Positions 51,029-62,615 of a stretch of 64,000 nucleotides of DNA are shown here, piece after piece (position 1 is the first letter of the stretch; the number at the start of each line of letters is the position of its first letter). Both the position numbers and the translations under genes were made by a program. The stretch spans positions 16,627,208-16,691,207 of the forward strand of contig OU015568.1 in the NCBI GenBank assembly GCA_907165135.1, in the 5' to 3' direction. Origin of the DNA: Oikopleura dioica. Lineage: Eukaryota > Chordata > Appendicularia > Copelata > Oikopleuridae. The notes under the pieces were generated by a model. The model searched no databases, had not been told where the DNA came from, and worked only from the letters and a program-made list of their open reading frames with translations.

Positions 51029-52588
51029 ATGGCAGCGGCGAGATATAATTCAAGATCTCCGGTAATTTTAAAAAAAGATAAATTTTAATAAAGAAAAAAA
51101 AATAATAGTTCAAGAAAATGATTTTCAATAAAATTTGGGGTCCCCATTTAATGGAAAAATAATCTTAGCATGTCCGAATTTTAACGTATTTTAGAGGCTT
51201 GTTATTCCTATAATACGTTAAATTGGGGACATCTTTGATAAAAAATTTCCGTTAAAATAGGTACCCGCTTTTAGATTTCATTGAAGTCAACTGAAATCCA
51301 AAAGCGGATACCCCTTCCCGGGAAATTTTCATTAAATATGTCCCCAATTTAATGTATTTTAGAATGAACAAGCATCTGAAATCCGTTAAAATGGGGACAT
51401 CATAAATGAATTCGTTAAAATGTTGGCCCAACATTGTTGGGTATCCCATGTTTTATTTTTATGATAAAATTCAACGATTTTTAGGCAGTTAAAAGATTGC
51501 TCCGAGAAGCCGCAGAACTGCACGAACCCACCTACAATTACTACGCCCAGCCTTTGGAGGAGAATTTATTCGAGTGGCATTTTACAATCCGCGGTCCGGA
51601 AGATACTGTCTTTGAAAACGGTACTATCCATTTTTCTGATCGATTTTCAAAATTTAATTTTGCAGGCATTTATCACGGGCGAATCGTGCTCCCGCCAGAG
51701 TATCCAATGAAGCCGCCAAATGTGATTTTTATGACTCCGAATGGCCGCTTTGAGCTGCACAAAAAGATTTGTCTCTCGATCAGCGGCTATCACCCCGAAA
51801 CTTGGCGACCCAGCTGGTCCATTCGCACGGCGCTTTTGGCCATGATAGGGTTTATGCCGACTCATGGAAATGGCGCTATTGGAAGTTTAGGTAAATGAAA
51901 CTAAAAATTTTAAATTAAATTTCTTCTGAAGGTTTATTTTTCAATTTTGTGTTTTCAGATTATACAGATCAAGAAAGAAGCGTTTTGACGAAACGCTCCG
52001 TCGATTTCAAATGCAAAACTTGTGGTGCAACAAAAGATCTTCTCCTCGACAAATCAGACGATCAAGGCGAAGAGCAGGAGGAAATCAAAAAGTATTCGAG
52101 CCAGTTGACTACCAGCAAGCCCAGCGGGAATGACTCGTCCGAACAAGCTACTGGTAAGATTCTCCAGGTGAAAGTCGAGAAGAGAAATTCTCTTGCGATT
52201 TTCCCTGACATTATCCTGACATTCGCGATAATCCTTCGCCTCTCTTCGCTGGGATTCATTTATCCTCTTTTCAGATAAAAATGACAACGAGACTGCTGCT
52301 AGCCCAGATGAAGAGTCATCCGAAGCTCTTCCGGTAGCTACCCCTGAAGAAACAAATCCGCTTGCCGATGGAAAAATTGAGGAAAACGCCGAAGAAGACG
52401 TAGAAGTTGTGGAAGAGGATGTAGTGGAAATTTCTCGCCCGCGTCGTGAAAATGATTTTGCCTCATTCTTCCTGATGTGGTTTTTGATTCTAGCCATTTC
52501 TTTCATAATCTACCGCCGACTGAACAAGTCCTACGGCATCGATCTCGTCCAACTCGCTGATCAGTACCTTACTTCCTTGATGCCCTAA
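51029..52588 (+). CDS. UBE2J1: UBE2J1-like tail-anchored ubiquitin-conjugating enzyme
   Basis: Exons 51029-51061, 51485-51620, 51666-51890, 51959-52153 and 52275-52588, all GT-AG. Seen: MAAARYNSRSPAVKRLLREA, the non-canonical UBC6-type fold LPPEYPMKPPNV, active-site cysteine in KKICLSISGYHPETWRPSWS, and GNGAIGSLDYT. An acidic Ser/Glu linker follows, and one hydrophobic C-terminal segment (FASFFLMWFLILAISFIIY) is the tail anchor. Role (family): ER-membrane E2 for ER-associated degradation with HRD1. The first intron (423 bp) holds tandem GTTAAAATGGGGACA-type repeats. First of a same-strand series: UBE2J1, coiled-coil protein, C2H2 protein, SND1. Confidence 0.93.
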
Positions 52589-52829
52589 TCTGTATCGAAA
52601 AATATCGAAAATATTCAAGAAACAATTCTCAATTCCTCCCAATTCGTGCCTTTTCGTTTTATCCTTCCTGTACATCGGATAATTTTAAAAATGCTCTTCC
52701 CAACTTTTCTGTGACGTTTTCTCAACGATGTTAAATCTATATTTTAAAACTTTATCTACAATAAACCTTCAAAACTTCAAAATTACCAAGTGTATCAAAT
52801 CCATTTTCTTCAGAACAAAGAAAAAAAGG

Positions 52830-53377
52830 ATGAACATGAATCTCGCCCTGGACGATTTAGAAAAAGACATCGCACTACTCCAAGGGCTCATTTTAAGAGA
52901 CACGCCGAAGCAGCAAAAACAACAAAAACCTCAACCGAAAAAGACCTTTCCCCAGGTTGAAAACATAGAAGACAACCTCGCCATTGCTATCAAACAAGCC
53001 GAAGTGGACAAAATCGAGCTGGAAATCCTCCGAAACGAGCTTGAGCAACAAGAACTGCTGGAAACTGCGAATTCCAGACATGATCGACTCGTCCAGAGCA
53101 TGATGAATCAAGTTCAGCATCTCGACGAAGATTTCGTCCTAGACATTCTCAAACTCTTAGGTTCCTCTTTCTCTTTTCTTCATTCCGATAATCCCTTTCA
53201 GAAAAACCTCTTTCACACGGAGCCCAAACCCGCATCACCAAAAAGCTTCAAGAAATCGCCCGCGAAGAGATTGAAAACCAAATGAAACAAGCCCTTGAAA
53301 ATTCTGACACGTCTGAAAGCGACGCTGATCTCCTTGAGGAAGATCGGGAGGATGTCGCTGATCTCCCTGAGTTCTGA
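52830..53377 (+). CDS. Small coiled-coil acidic protein, unrecognised
   Basis: Exons 52830-53160 and 53202-53377 (41-bp GT-AG intron), about 169 residues. The start chosen is MNMNLALDDLEKDIALLQGL because the acceptor-like TTTTCTTCAG ends 18 nt upstream. The N-terminus is a heptad-rich helix, then a Gln/Lys-rich linker (KQQKQQKPQPKK), a second long helix (about residues 50-110) and an acidic C-terminus (SDADLLEEDREDVADLPEF). I do not recognise it. It starts 241 bp after the UBE2J1 stop and ends 126 bp before the next gene, so co-transcription is plausible. Confidence 0.7.
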
Positions 53378-53503
53378 TTCGCGCCTCATTCTTTTTACAT
53401 TATTCTTTTCTCTGCCTTTTCTTGCAACTCTTTATTTTCTCAAGATCAAAATGTAGTTTTATTTTTTATGCTCGTTTTTGAATCAATGAACTTTTAGAAT
53501 TGA

Positions 53504-54762
53504 ATGGGAGAAAAAGTAGAGTATCTATGCGTCATCTGCGATGATCTAGTTCCCCTCCCGGACTACTTGACCCACACCAAATCTCATCCAAAATGCGCCT
53601 CTTGTTCGCTTCGATTGTGCCCAAATATGGACAGTTGCGCAGTCGAAGAACCCGCCAGCAAGAAGTTCAGAGGCAACCATGAGAAGATTCTAATGTGTCC
53701 GTTTCCCGACTGCTCTTCTCGCTTCGCCCTACCGAATAAATTCCAACGTCATCATTCGACCAAGCATTCAACAGAAGCTGCTGATAAGAAAACGCTCTCA
53801 TGCAGCGAGGAAAACTGCCCGTTCACCACGATTCACAGGGAAAGTCTAACTAGACATATGCGCGAGCAGCACCGTTCGAAAAAGACACCGTTACTTTCTT
53901 GCGACAAATGCGACTATAAAACCCAGAGAAAAAGCAACATGGAAAGACACAAATCGGCGTATCACAAAGCTGAAGAGGGCGAGGGTAGCAGCAGTTTCAT
54001 TTGCGACATGTGCGGGAAGAATTTCAAGTCGACCGCGACGCTCAATAATCATAATCTGAACTCGTGCAAGTTCAGAGTTGTTCCACCTGGAGAAACGCCG
54101 TTTTCTTGCGACTTTAAACTTGCGGATGGAAAAACCTGCGGGAAAGTTGTCTCGTGCCCTCAGGTGCGTGTGTGCCCAAAAATGTTATTCGTCAATTTCA
54201 ATTTCATTTGTTTACTTTTTAGTCCCTGGCGAAGCACAAGGAGCGCCACAAATCATTCAAATACCGCTGTAATTTCTACGCCCATTGCTTCAGAACCGAC
54301 GACAAAGAAAAAGTGCAGCGGCACAACAAGAAGCACATCGAAACTTGGGCGAAAGAGCCGCTCAAGTGCACCAACAAAGACTGCCCTTTTGGCGCGTCTT
54401 CGGCGCAGTCAATCGCCAACCACAAGAAAATTTGCGACAAGCGGCAGATTCCGGATCGGCAATCTGTCATTGTCCTCAACGACCGATTTCAGAAAGAAGA
54501 AATCATCCACCCAAGCGTCATTATTCGAAGAAAGGAGTACGTGCCCGATTATTTGTCAGTTCAAAACTTTGACGATCACTTTTCCGACTTCAACGCTCCC
54601 GGGTAAGTCTAAAAACCACCATCCATTTCTAACCCCTCCTTCAGTTTATTTGACCCACCTCCTGAGCGAGTGGAGCATGTCAACGTCATCGTCGAACCAC
54701 CAACTGTGCAAGATACTTTTTCCAACCCTTCTGTTATTGTTTTCCACAATAGAAATTTCTGA
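53504..54762 (+). CDS. C2H2 zinc-finger protein with eight finger-like modules
   Basis: Exons 53504-54163, 54233-54602 and 54645-54762, GT-AG. Finger-like units in order begin YLCVICDD, LMCPFPDC, LSCSEENC, LSCDKCDY, FICDMCGK, FSCDFKLA (interrupted by the intron), YRCNFYAH and LKCTNKDC. Several are of the CxxxxC (four-residue) spacing, and the first and last depart from the classical pattern. A non-finger C-terminus follows (HPSVIIRRKEYVPDYLSVQN and a Pro/Val-rich end). Nucleic-acid binding is inferred; I cannot assign an orthologue. A TTTTAG acceptor lies 8 nt before the ATG. Confidence 0.8.
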
Positions 54763-54851
54763 TATTTTCCCCGCTTCAACTTTCTTTGATTGACGCTTAA
54801 TTTTTCAGTCGTTTGCATAGTAATCGGTGCGTACTCGTGATTGATCTAAAG

Positions 54852-57800
54852 ATGGCTTCTGCAACAAAGGTATTCATTCATTGAATCGAGATGATTCAGT
54901 AAATGATGAATTTCTTGCCCAAATTATTGATTTCAAGGTTGGTGGACGCGCTGTCGTCAAGGCTGTTACCTCTGGTGACCATATCATCGTCCGTGGTCAG
55001 CCAAAGAACGGCCCTCCAGCTGAGAAAACCATCATCTTCTCCAACATCGACGCTGGCAAGCTTGCCAAGAGAGGCAACGATGCCATCCCAGCATCTGGAG
55101 ACGGCGAGTACGCTTGGACCGCGCGAGAGACCCTCCGAAAGAAGATCATCGGCAAAGAGGTCTATTTCAAGGTCCAGGACATGGCCGATAGGAACGTGTC
55201 CTATGGCGTCGTTTACCTCGGCGCTGACGATTCTGGCGAGAACTTGACAGAGTGGAGCATCGCTTCCGGAAACTGCAAGCTTCGCGAAAACGTCAAGAAG
55301 CAAGTCGAGCAACATGCTGCTCGACAAGCTCAAGCCGAAGCCAAGGATGGAGAAAGCCAGGCGAACATCGACAACGATCCGCGAACGAAGGAAATTGCTG
55401 AGCTTCAGAAACTCCTCGATCTTCAAGAAAAAGCCGAGCAAGAAGGTCTTGGACGATGGGCGACTGACCGACCTTCTCCTCGACAAAACATCGTATTTGC
55501 TGTCACCGATGCGGACGTTTTCTTGGCGAATAATCTCAAAAAGAAGCTCCCGGCCATCCTCGAGCATGTTTTCAACGCTTCGATGATGCGAATCTGTCTT
55601 CCCACGTTGAACACTTATATCACCCTTTCTTTGACAGGTATCCGAGCTCCTGGCGAGCGAGGACCCAATGGAAAGGAAGAATACTTCGATATCTCCAAGT
55701 TTTTCGTTGAATCGCGCCTTCTGAACAAGGACATTAGCATCACTATTGAAGGCGTCGCCCCCAACATGGGCAATACCCAGAAAGAGCCCCTCTTTGTCGG
55801 TACCGTCCATCACCCCGCTGGAAACATCGCCGAGGCTCTTCTCAAGGAAGGATACGCCAAGTGCGTCGACTGGTCAATGGGCATGCTCAGCAGCGACCCA
55901 GCCAAGTATCGAAACGCTGAAAAAGCCGCCAAACTCGCCAACAAGAGAATCTGGAAGAACTTCATTGCTCCAGACGCCAACATTCCCGAGAGCGAGCGAT
56001 CCTTCAGCGGAAAAGTCATCAAGATCGAGAACACTGATTCGATTACTGTCGACGCTGCTGGAACTCACAAGACGATCTTCTTCGCTTCCGTTCGACCTGT
56101 TCGAGCGACCGATCTCCAGGAAGATGTCAGGCGCAAGTTCGACAAGATGAGTATCGAAAAAAACTGCTCCAAAGGGACGAGGTCTGCCCTACCTCTACAC
56201 CGTTCCCTACATGTTCGAAGCCAGAGAGTTCCTTCGAAAGAAACTCGTCAACAAAAAGGTCGACGTCGTCATCGATTACATCCGACCACGATCGGAAGAA
56301 GCCGGCCAGGTCTACCCCGAGCGAACCTGCTGCACCGTCCGATTCCAAGGTCAAAACGTAGCAGAAGGCCTTGTCGCCAAAGGATACGCCATGCCTATCC
56401 GACATCGTCACGACGACAACAACCGATCCTCCGAGTACGACGCTCTCCGAGATGCCGAATCCAAGGCCGAAAAAGCCGGCAAGGGTTGCTTCTCCAAGAG
56501 CGTGCCCGAGCCAATGAAGGTGTCTGACGTCTCCCAGGAGCAGCACAAGGCGCGATCGTTCTTTACCTTCCTCAAGGGAAAGAAAAACGATGCTATCGTC
56601 GACCATGTCTTCAGTGGATCTCGACTGAAACTCTTCGTCCCTAAAGGTAAAATTACTCGTCCATTCATACTCTGTTCCAGTGGAAAAGTTTTGTTAACAC
56701 GTGCCAGACTAAAAACGACTTGAAAATATTTGAAAATCTATAGAATTCTCTGCTGTAATGATTCATGGCCACGTTTTAGACAAGAAAAAACGTCCAGTGA
56801 CTTTTGATTTCCACTTTAATGTCTGACACTTTACCCGTAGCTAAATTTATCTTCAGAAACTTGTCTCCTCACCTTCCTCATCGGTGGTATTCAATGCCCA
56901 CGAGGTGCGCGGCCAGTCGGAAATGGAGTCATCGAGCCAGCTGAGCCATACGGCGAGGAAGCCCTTGCTTTCACCAAGTCTCTTCTGACTCAGCGAGACG
57001 TCACCATTGAAGTCGATACCATGGACAAGGTGATTTAGCATTGATAAGCATCAGACCATTTCCCATATTTAGGTCGGTGGCTTCGTCGGATATCTCTTCG
57101 TCGACCGAGTCAATGTGTCTATCAAATTGGTCGAGCAGGGTCTCTCGAAGGTCCACTACTCTGGCCAGCAGGGCAAGTACGCCAATGAACTTCTCGCCGC
57201 TCAGGAACGAGCTCAGTCTGCCAAACTCGGCCTCTGGAAGGACTGGACTCCTCCAGTTGAGGAAGTTGCGCCAGGTACCAAAAGTTTTTTTGCGAATGCT
57301 TGCTCATGATTTCTTTAAAAGTTGAAACCGAAAGCAAAGCCATCTCCCGCGCCGTCGACCCGAAAGAAATCGTCATTACAGAAGTGACGGCGAACCTTTG
57401 CTTCTATGGCCAAATGGTCTCCGAGCAGGAGAAACTTTCAAAACTCACTGACGAAATGCGTGCTTACTTTACGGAAACTCCTCCCACCGCTGGAGCTTAC
57501 AAAGGTATTCTTTATAGTTTCCATACATTTCGCTGACGCTAGCGATTTTTAGCGAAGAGAAATGACGTCTGCGGAGCGATCTTTGCCGAGGATGGACTTT
57601 GGTATCGAGGAAAAGTTGAGAAAATCAGCCGGGATGGCTCCGAAATGGCGACGATTACGTTCATTGATTACGGTAACCGAGCTCTTGTTCATGTGACCAA
57701 GCTTGCATCGCTCCCTGCGCAGTTTTCCACCGCTGTTCTTCCTGCCCAGGCGAACGAGTACCAGCTTGCTTTGGTCAAGCCGCCATCTGATGAGGTAGAC

Positions 57801-58207
57801 CTTTCTTTTGGTAGAAAATCGAGTAAAACTCGCTCTTTTAGGACTCTTGCTCGATCGCTCTCAACGAATTCATCTCAATGCTCGAGTCTCCCGAACAATT
57901 CTCGATCAACGACGAGAACCTCCGAGAAGGATCCACTTCCCAGGTTTGAAAACCAACTGAAATCAACGAAGAGAACCTTCCAATTTAGGTGACTCTTCTC
58001 AAAAAGGGAGAAGACATCGGCGAGATGCTCCTTTCTCAAGGCTTCTGCACGACTGTCAAGAAATCGCCAGCCCATTTGACCGAGTTGCACAAGAAATATC
58101 TCGAGAGCCAGGAGAGCGCTAGAAAGAACCGCCTCAATCTCTGGCGATACGGAGATATCACCGAGGACGACGATACTGAGTTCGGCATGCGATCTGAGAA
58201 GAAATAA
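54852..58207 (+). CDS. SND1: SND1 / Tudor-SN (staphylococcal nuclease and Tudor domain protein)
   Basis: Exons 54852-54869, 54938-56125, 56175-56646, 56857-57029, 57073-57274, 57322-57504, 57553-57794, 57842-57943 and 57989-58207, all GT-AG. Four SN-like repeats are visible (starts near GDHIIVRGQPKNGPP, DVFLANNLKKK, FSGKVIKIENTDSI and VDHVFSGSRLKLFVPKG), then a Tudor domain with WYRGKVEKI and FIDYGNRALV, and a split C-terminal SN module ending NRLNLWRYGD. The apparent frame change near 56155 disappears when the 49-bp intron 56126-56174 is removed, joining LQED to GRGLPYLYTVPYMFEAREF. Role (family): RNA-binding co-activator, miRNA decay nuclease, stress-granule and piRNA component. About 900 residues, usual for the family. 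Last of the 51-58 kb same-strand series. Confidence 0.97.
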
Positions 58208-58673
58208 ATTGCCCAGCTGTTTTAGTTTCAGTCAAGCCCACAAAGTTACAGTCTTACTCCCGAAAAACAGGGGGAAAGAATCTAGATATAATTAACAAAC
58301 CTTATAAAATTTACAATTTCATGATTTCTTTAATATTTTCTTTATTTACTTATTTACTATTATTTGAAATCTGTTTCGCATTTATTCGCGAAGCAAGAGT
58401 TAGTTTCTAGTACCATTTTTCTGTTCAACAACCTGATCACTCTCCTGTCAAAAAACCCAGTCAAACGATACTTTCAAGTCTTATCTTATTGAGAAAAATA
58501 CGTGCCTAAGCTCCACTTTAGTTACACTTCAAGCAACTGCATGTTCGATCACTTTCATTTTAAGTTTTTATTTATTTCCACCACGAGCTGACCCTCCCAA
58601 ACAACAAAACAATAATCCCAACTTACCATTTAATTTAACTCAATTACTGTAGTCGCTTCTGTTCTGGGCTCAG
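58208..58673. other. SND1 3' flank
   Basis: AT-rich with no gene visible. An ATTAAC/TTATAAAA-rich stretch around 58290-58350 probably covers the polyadenylation site. Confidence 0.4.
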
Positions 58674-58776
58674 CAACCTGTGTATAAAACCTGAGTCAGG
58701 GCCTGAAATCTGGAATGGAAACTTTGTAGATTTTCAAGATCCTGACTCAGGTTTTCTGCACAGGTTGACTTGCTCA
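58674..58776. mobile_element. MITE copy f, intergenic
   Basis: Begins CTGGGCTCAGCAACCTGTGT with CCTGAGTCAGGGCC inside. The right side CCTGACTCAGG, TTTTCTGCACAGG is clear, but the last 15 bp have diverged. The internal GCCGC arms seen in other copies are missing. Confidence 0.7.
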
Positions 58777-59075
58777 TTATTACTTATTACAGTAAAAGAG
58801 TGTATTTTGTTCACGTCCCAATATTTCAAATATTCGTTCAGTTTCACTATTTCTTTACAACTTTCTTGCTTCCCATGAAAATACAGAGTGCAATCTAATT
58901 ATTTCAAAATCTACATACAATAATAAAAAACGTACAAATGAAATGACACACAAAAAATCATCGTTGTCTTCAGACTCAAAAATGCTGAGGACCACTTTGA
59001 TTAGGGCGAATAAACACTCTCCTTTGGCAGGTCTCAATCCAGGTTAGGGTTACAATTCTATCGCGATTTTTGTCT

Positions 59076-59316
59076 CTGACTGACTAAGTTTTTAGTCTTC
59101 TTTTAATTAGTCAAATTACTTTTAGTCAAAAACTCTTTGTCGCGAATACTCGAGAAACCGCTTGCGGCTTCGAGGTTGAAAAAGCCGCGCTTCGCGCGGC
59201 TATAATATCAAATCTCGAAGCTGCAAGGGGCTTCTCGAGTATTGACGACAAACAGTTTTTGACTAAAGATAATTTGACTAATAAAAGAAAAGTAGACTAA
59301 AAATTTAGTCAGTCAG
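59076..59316. repeat. Long palindrome with TGACTAAA arms
   Basis: Nearly perfect arms of about 105 bp: CTGACTGACTAAGTTTTTAG at the left mirrors CTAAAAATTTAGTCAGTCAG at the right. Inner arms are AATACTCGAGAA and TTCTCGAGTATT and a GCCGCGC/GCGCGGC centre. Probable foldback MITE. The same TGACTAAAA motif fills the TMEM208 intron at 47240-47520. Confidence 0.7.
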
Positions 59317-59391
59317 GAAGAAGAATCCGGGAAATTACTGATTAGTAATCAGTGATTACTAGCAGAATTCTGGCCTAAATTGTCGGTAAAC

Positions 59392-59854
59392 CCTTCGCAT
59401 TTGCCTCCTAAAATGTTCATCAACCTTTGAACAAGAAAAATCAATTGGTAACCATTTCAAAGTCGCAAACAAAAAGGACCAGTTGGAGATCAGTTCCCTC
59501 ACAAAACGCCGAGAAGTAACAGACCTCAAAGCTCTTCCTAAATACATGCAGAAACGCGCAGAAAAGTACGGCTGGAACACGCCAGATCGGATCGCTCCCA
59601 ATGTCGGGCCTCTTGTTCCTGGACTACCGGTTTATCAAAGCACGAGAAAACAGAGGAGCTTGGAGTTTATTGGATGGATTTTGATTTTTTACGGAATTTA
59701 CGAATTGGGAGAAATTATGAAGGATTTCGCGGCGAAGGTTCCGACGAAAAGGGAAAAACAGGATTTGGAGAGATATCAGAAAGCGAGAGATCTTCTCATG
59801 TCGAAAGATTTGAAGGAATCCGAAAAGGAAAAGTTGATGAAAATGAAAGAATGA
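59392..59854 (+). CDS. Small single-pass membrane protein, unrecognised (5' end uncertain)
   Basis: Open frame from 59392 without a good ATG (first in-frame ATG at 59546), so an upstream exon or trans-spliced start is likely. It encodes KALPKYMQKRAEKYGWNTPD, IAPNVGPLVPGLPVYQSTRK, one hydrophobic segment (LEFIGWILIFYGIYELGEIM) and a Lys/Glu-rich helix to the stop. The layout resembles small mitochondrial inner-membrane or assembly proteins, but I cannot name it. Followed 105 bp downstream by another small membrane ORF. Confidence 0.5.
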
Positions 59855-59959
59855 AGAAAATGACGACTTCTGATTTTGAGAATCTCCGATTGAAAATGTA
59901 AGAAAAGTCAATTTTGTTTCAACTTTTGAAAGCAAAGCTTATCGCTGGAAAACTTCGAG

Positions 59960-60079
59960 ATGCCGATTTTATACAATATCATGGCCAACGACGGCATCGA
60001 ATTTTACGTCGTCTTACTGTACATTCTCGGCGGCTTTTCACTCGCTTTACGTGTTATTTATTTATCCTTCCGCGCCTAA
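59960..60079 (+). CDS. Candidate 39-residue membrane micropeptide
   Basis: ATG at 59960 (a second ATG follows seven codons later) encodes MPILYNIMANDGIEFYVVLL then a continuous hydrophobic segment ending RVIYLSFRA. AATAAA lies near 60107. Short single-TM proteins of this kind exist (OST and mitochondrial subunits). It could instead be 3'UTR of the upstream ORF. Confidence 0.35.
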   Translation: MPILYNIMANDGIEFYVVLLYILGGFSLALRVIYLSFRA

Positions 60080-60438
60080 GCCTCTTTATCAATTTTGTAA
60101 ATTATCAATAAATTCCAAAAGTTCATCAAAAATCGACCTTGATTGTTGAATCAAACGCGCTTCAGCTCAAGAGAATTTACGATCAGCGCGCTCGCGATTG
60201 GCCAGCGCTGCGAATTAGCGTGGGCGCTCGCGTGATCCGCCAGTCTTCGGCCGCGCTCATTCCTATTCTCCGAAAAACTCTAATTTTTTACTGAATCCAG
60301 AGATTTTACGCAAAAACTGAAAAAGCTTGAGATCTTCATGAAGAATCCTTTCCTTTCTAATCTTAGTTCCTGCGCTTTTGAAAATTTTTCCTGAAAGAGA
60401 CTAAAAACGCTTGAATTCAGAAACCGGATCATCAAAAA
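60080..60438. promoter_or_regulatory. Region upstream of RPS16
   Basis: Contains a GC-rich stretch at 60180-60265 with GCGCGCTCGCGATTGGCC (an inverted CCAAT box, ATTGG at about 60197) in otherwise AT-rich sequence. It is a plausible promoter for the ribosomal protein genes. Confidence 0.4.
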
Positions 60439-61395
60439 ATGTCTGCTCCACGAGCCGATGCCCAGTGCGTCCAGGTCTACGGCCGAAAGAAGACCGCCAT
60501 CGCCGTCGCCCACTGCAAGGCCGGCCAGGGACTCATCAAGGTCAATGGAAAGCCACTCGACCTCATCGAGCCACGAGCTCTCCAGTTCAAACTCCAGGAG
60601 CCTGCTCTCATCATCGGCAAGGGTAAGTTTCTTCCTCCTTTTTTTCAAATTTTTATTTATAAATTGTACTTCATCTAGAATCTCTCTTTTAGAACGATTT
60701 GCTGGTATTGACATCCGAGTTCGAGTGAAGGGTGGTGGTCGAGTCGCCCAGGTCTACGCCATCCGACAGGCCGTCGCCCGAGCCGTCGTCGCTTACTACC
60801 AAAAGTACGTCGACGAACAATCGAAACAAGAGATCAAGGTTTGTCGAGGCGGAGACTCCAGTTAGAGGGTTACTTGTTGCCCCAGTCAGTGAGCTTTGTC
60901 ACGGATTTTCAGCTTTTGGAATGGACCGGAAATTCTTTCTTAAATTTTTATCAGAAGGATAACAATTATCTTGTTTCATTTTATTTGATCAAGAAATCGA
61001 GAAGGCGCTTGCGGCTTTTATGTCGGATCAAACGAAATGAAACAGGACAAAAGTTATCTTTGTGACAACAATCTTGGAAAGACCTTCTGATAGGGCTCGA
61101 GTGCGAAGGGCGTAGGCACGGAAGGGATTTGGGGAACCCCTTGACAGCTTTTCTTCGTTTTGAAGAAGTTGAGTGCTTTGCGCCCTTCGCATGATGATCG
61201 CCCCTTTTCTTTCCAAAGCTACAGCAAGTGACAACCTCGTTTCCGAGAAAACAAACGTTACTAGCGCATTTTAACCTTTAGGATCTCCTCATCTCTTACG
61301 ACCGATCGCTCCTCGTCTCCGATCCTCGACGAAAGGAATCGAAGAAGTTCGGCGGTCCAGGCGCCCGAGCCCGATACCAGAAATCTTACCGTTAA
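60439..61395 (+). CDS. RPS16: 40S ribosomal protein S16 (uS9)
   Basis: Exons 60439-60622, 60693-60838 and 61282-61395, GT-AG. Seen: [66 protein letters not shown] and the invariant C-terminus [25 protein letters not shown]. Full length, about 147 residues. Codon use is biased to C-ending codons, as expected for high expression. Intron 2 (443 bp) is unusually long for this window and contains a strong 91-nt hairpin. RPL6 follows 133 bp downstream on the same strand. Confidence 0.98.
61101..61191 (+). other. Strong hairpin in RPS16 intron 2 (possible intronic RNA)
   Basis: GTGCGAAGGGCGTAGGCAC and GTGCTTTGCGCCCTTCGCA pair across a loop that contains its own CTTCTTC/GAAGAAG stem. Introns of ribosomal protein genes commonly host snoRNAs. 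ATGATGA (a C-box match) follows at about 61190 and ACAGCA at about 61220, but I cannot complete either a C/D or an H/ACA structure. Confidence 0.3.
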
Positions 61396-61528
61396 ATCGT
61401 CTCTCTCTGTTCTGTCTCGTCTTGTTCGCCAAACAAGCAACACTTCAGATTGGTCCCTAACGGGCGAGAAAATCACGGCTTCTGACCTTTCCCTATTCAG
61501 ACTTTTTGTTTACGGACTTTAACCCGAA

Positions 61529-62513
61529 ATGGCCCGCAACAGCACCGTCAATGGCGTCGCCAAGTACTCTCGATCGAAGATGTATTCTCGACGAGCCCAG
61601 CACAAGCGAACCAAGCCAGTGACCAAGGTCGAGGCCAAGAAGGCTGCCTTCGTCTCCACCAAGACCGTCGGCGGTGACAAGAACGGCGGCACCCGAAAGG
61701 TAAATCATCGAGTTTCTTCCTGACAGTCGTATTGAATCTCTACCAAGTGTTCCCTTGGCCTGATCTGTATTTGATTGGCTAACAGCACAAGAGTGCAGAT
61801 ACGCACCTCCTTGAATTCTAGCTCTCAAAGATGAATGTGTAGGTCGTCGCTCGACGAGAGCCCAAGTACTACCCAACTCTTTCCATCCGAAAGAAGCTCG
61901 TCGGACACGGCCAGAAGACCTTCTCCGCCCACCAGCACAGCCTCCGATCCTCCATCGTCCCAGGATCCGTCCTCATCCTCCTCACCGGTGTCCACCGAGG
62001 CAAGCGAGTCGTTTTCTTGAAGCAGCTCGAGTCTGGACTTCTCCTCGTCACCGGACCTTACAAGGTACTCTTCCTTGATATCAATTTTAAGAACTTGAAG
62101 CTGCAAGCGGCTTGTCGAGTTTTCTATCAAATGAAGATGGGTGTCAATTTCTAGAGTCAAATTTTCAATCCCTTTTAACCCGCTTTTCTTAGGTCAACGG
62201 AGTCCCACTCCGACGAGCCATCGCTTCCCAGGTCATCGCAACCTCCGCCAAGGTCGATGTCTCCAACATCGCCGTCCCCGAGCACGTCAACGACGCCTAC
62301 TTCAAGCGAACCAAGGCCGCCAAGAAGACCGAGGAGGGCATCTTCGAGAAGACACAGGAGAAGTACTCCGCCTCCGAGCAGCGAAAGGCTGACCAGAAGA
62401 GCATCGATGCCGCTCTCCTCGCCCCCATCGCCGCCACTCCCTACCTCAAGGGATACCTCCAGGCGCAGTTCGGCCTTTCCCGCGGACAATACCCCCACAA
62501 CTTGAAGTTCTAA
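61529..62513 (+). CDS. RPL6: 60S ribosomal protein L6 (eL6)
   Basis: Exons 61529-61699, 61843-62064 and 62193-62513, GT-AG. Seen: [12 protein letters not shown], the family signature [45 protein letters not shown], and the ending [19 protein letters not shown]. About 237 residues, shorter in the N-terminal basic part than in vertebrates. High-expression codon bias. Adjoins RPS16 in the same orientation, and CCTATTCAG lies 29 nt before the ATG, so the two may form one operon. AATAAA is at about 62540. Confidence 0.98.
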
Positions 62514-62615
62514 GTGTCTCCCTGTGTTTCCTTTTGAATGAATAAAGTTGTGAAAAAAATCTCATGGTTGAAGAAAAAAACATCTGTTTTGGCAAGGCAA
62601 AATTTATCGAATAAA

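Noticed and set aside
56150-56180. Frameshift in SND1 at an A7 run
   Set aside because: A canonical 49-bp GT-AG intron (56126-56174) restores frame and gives a better family alignment, so no indel or programmed shift is needed.
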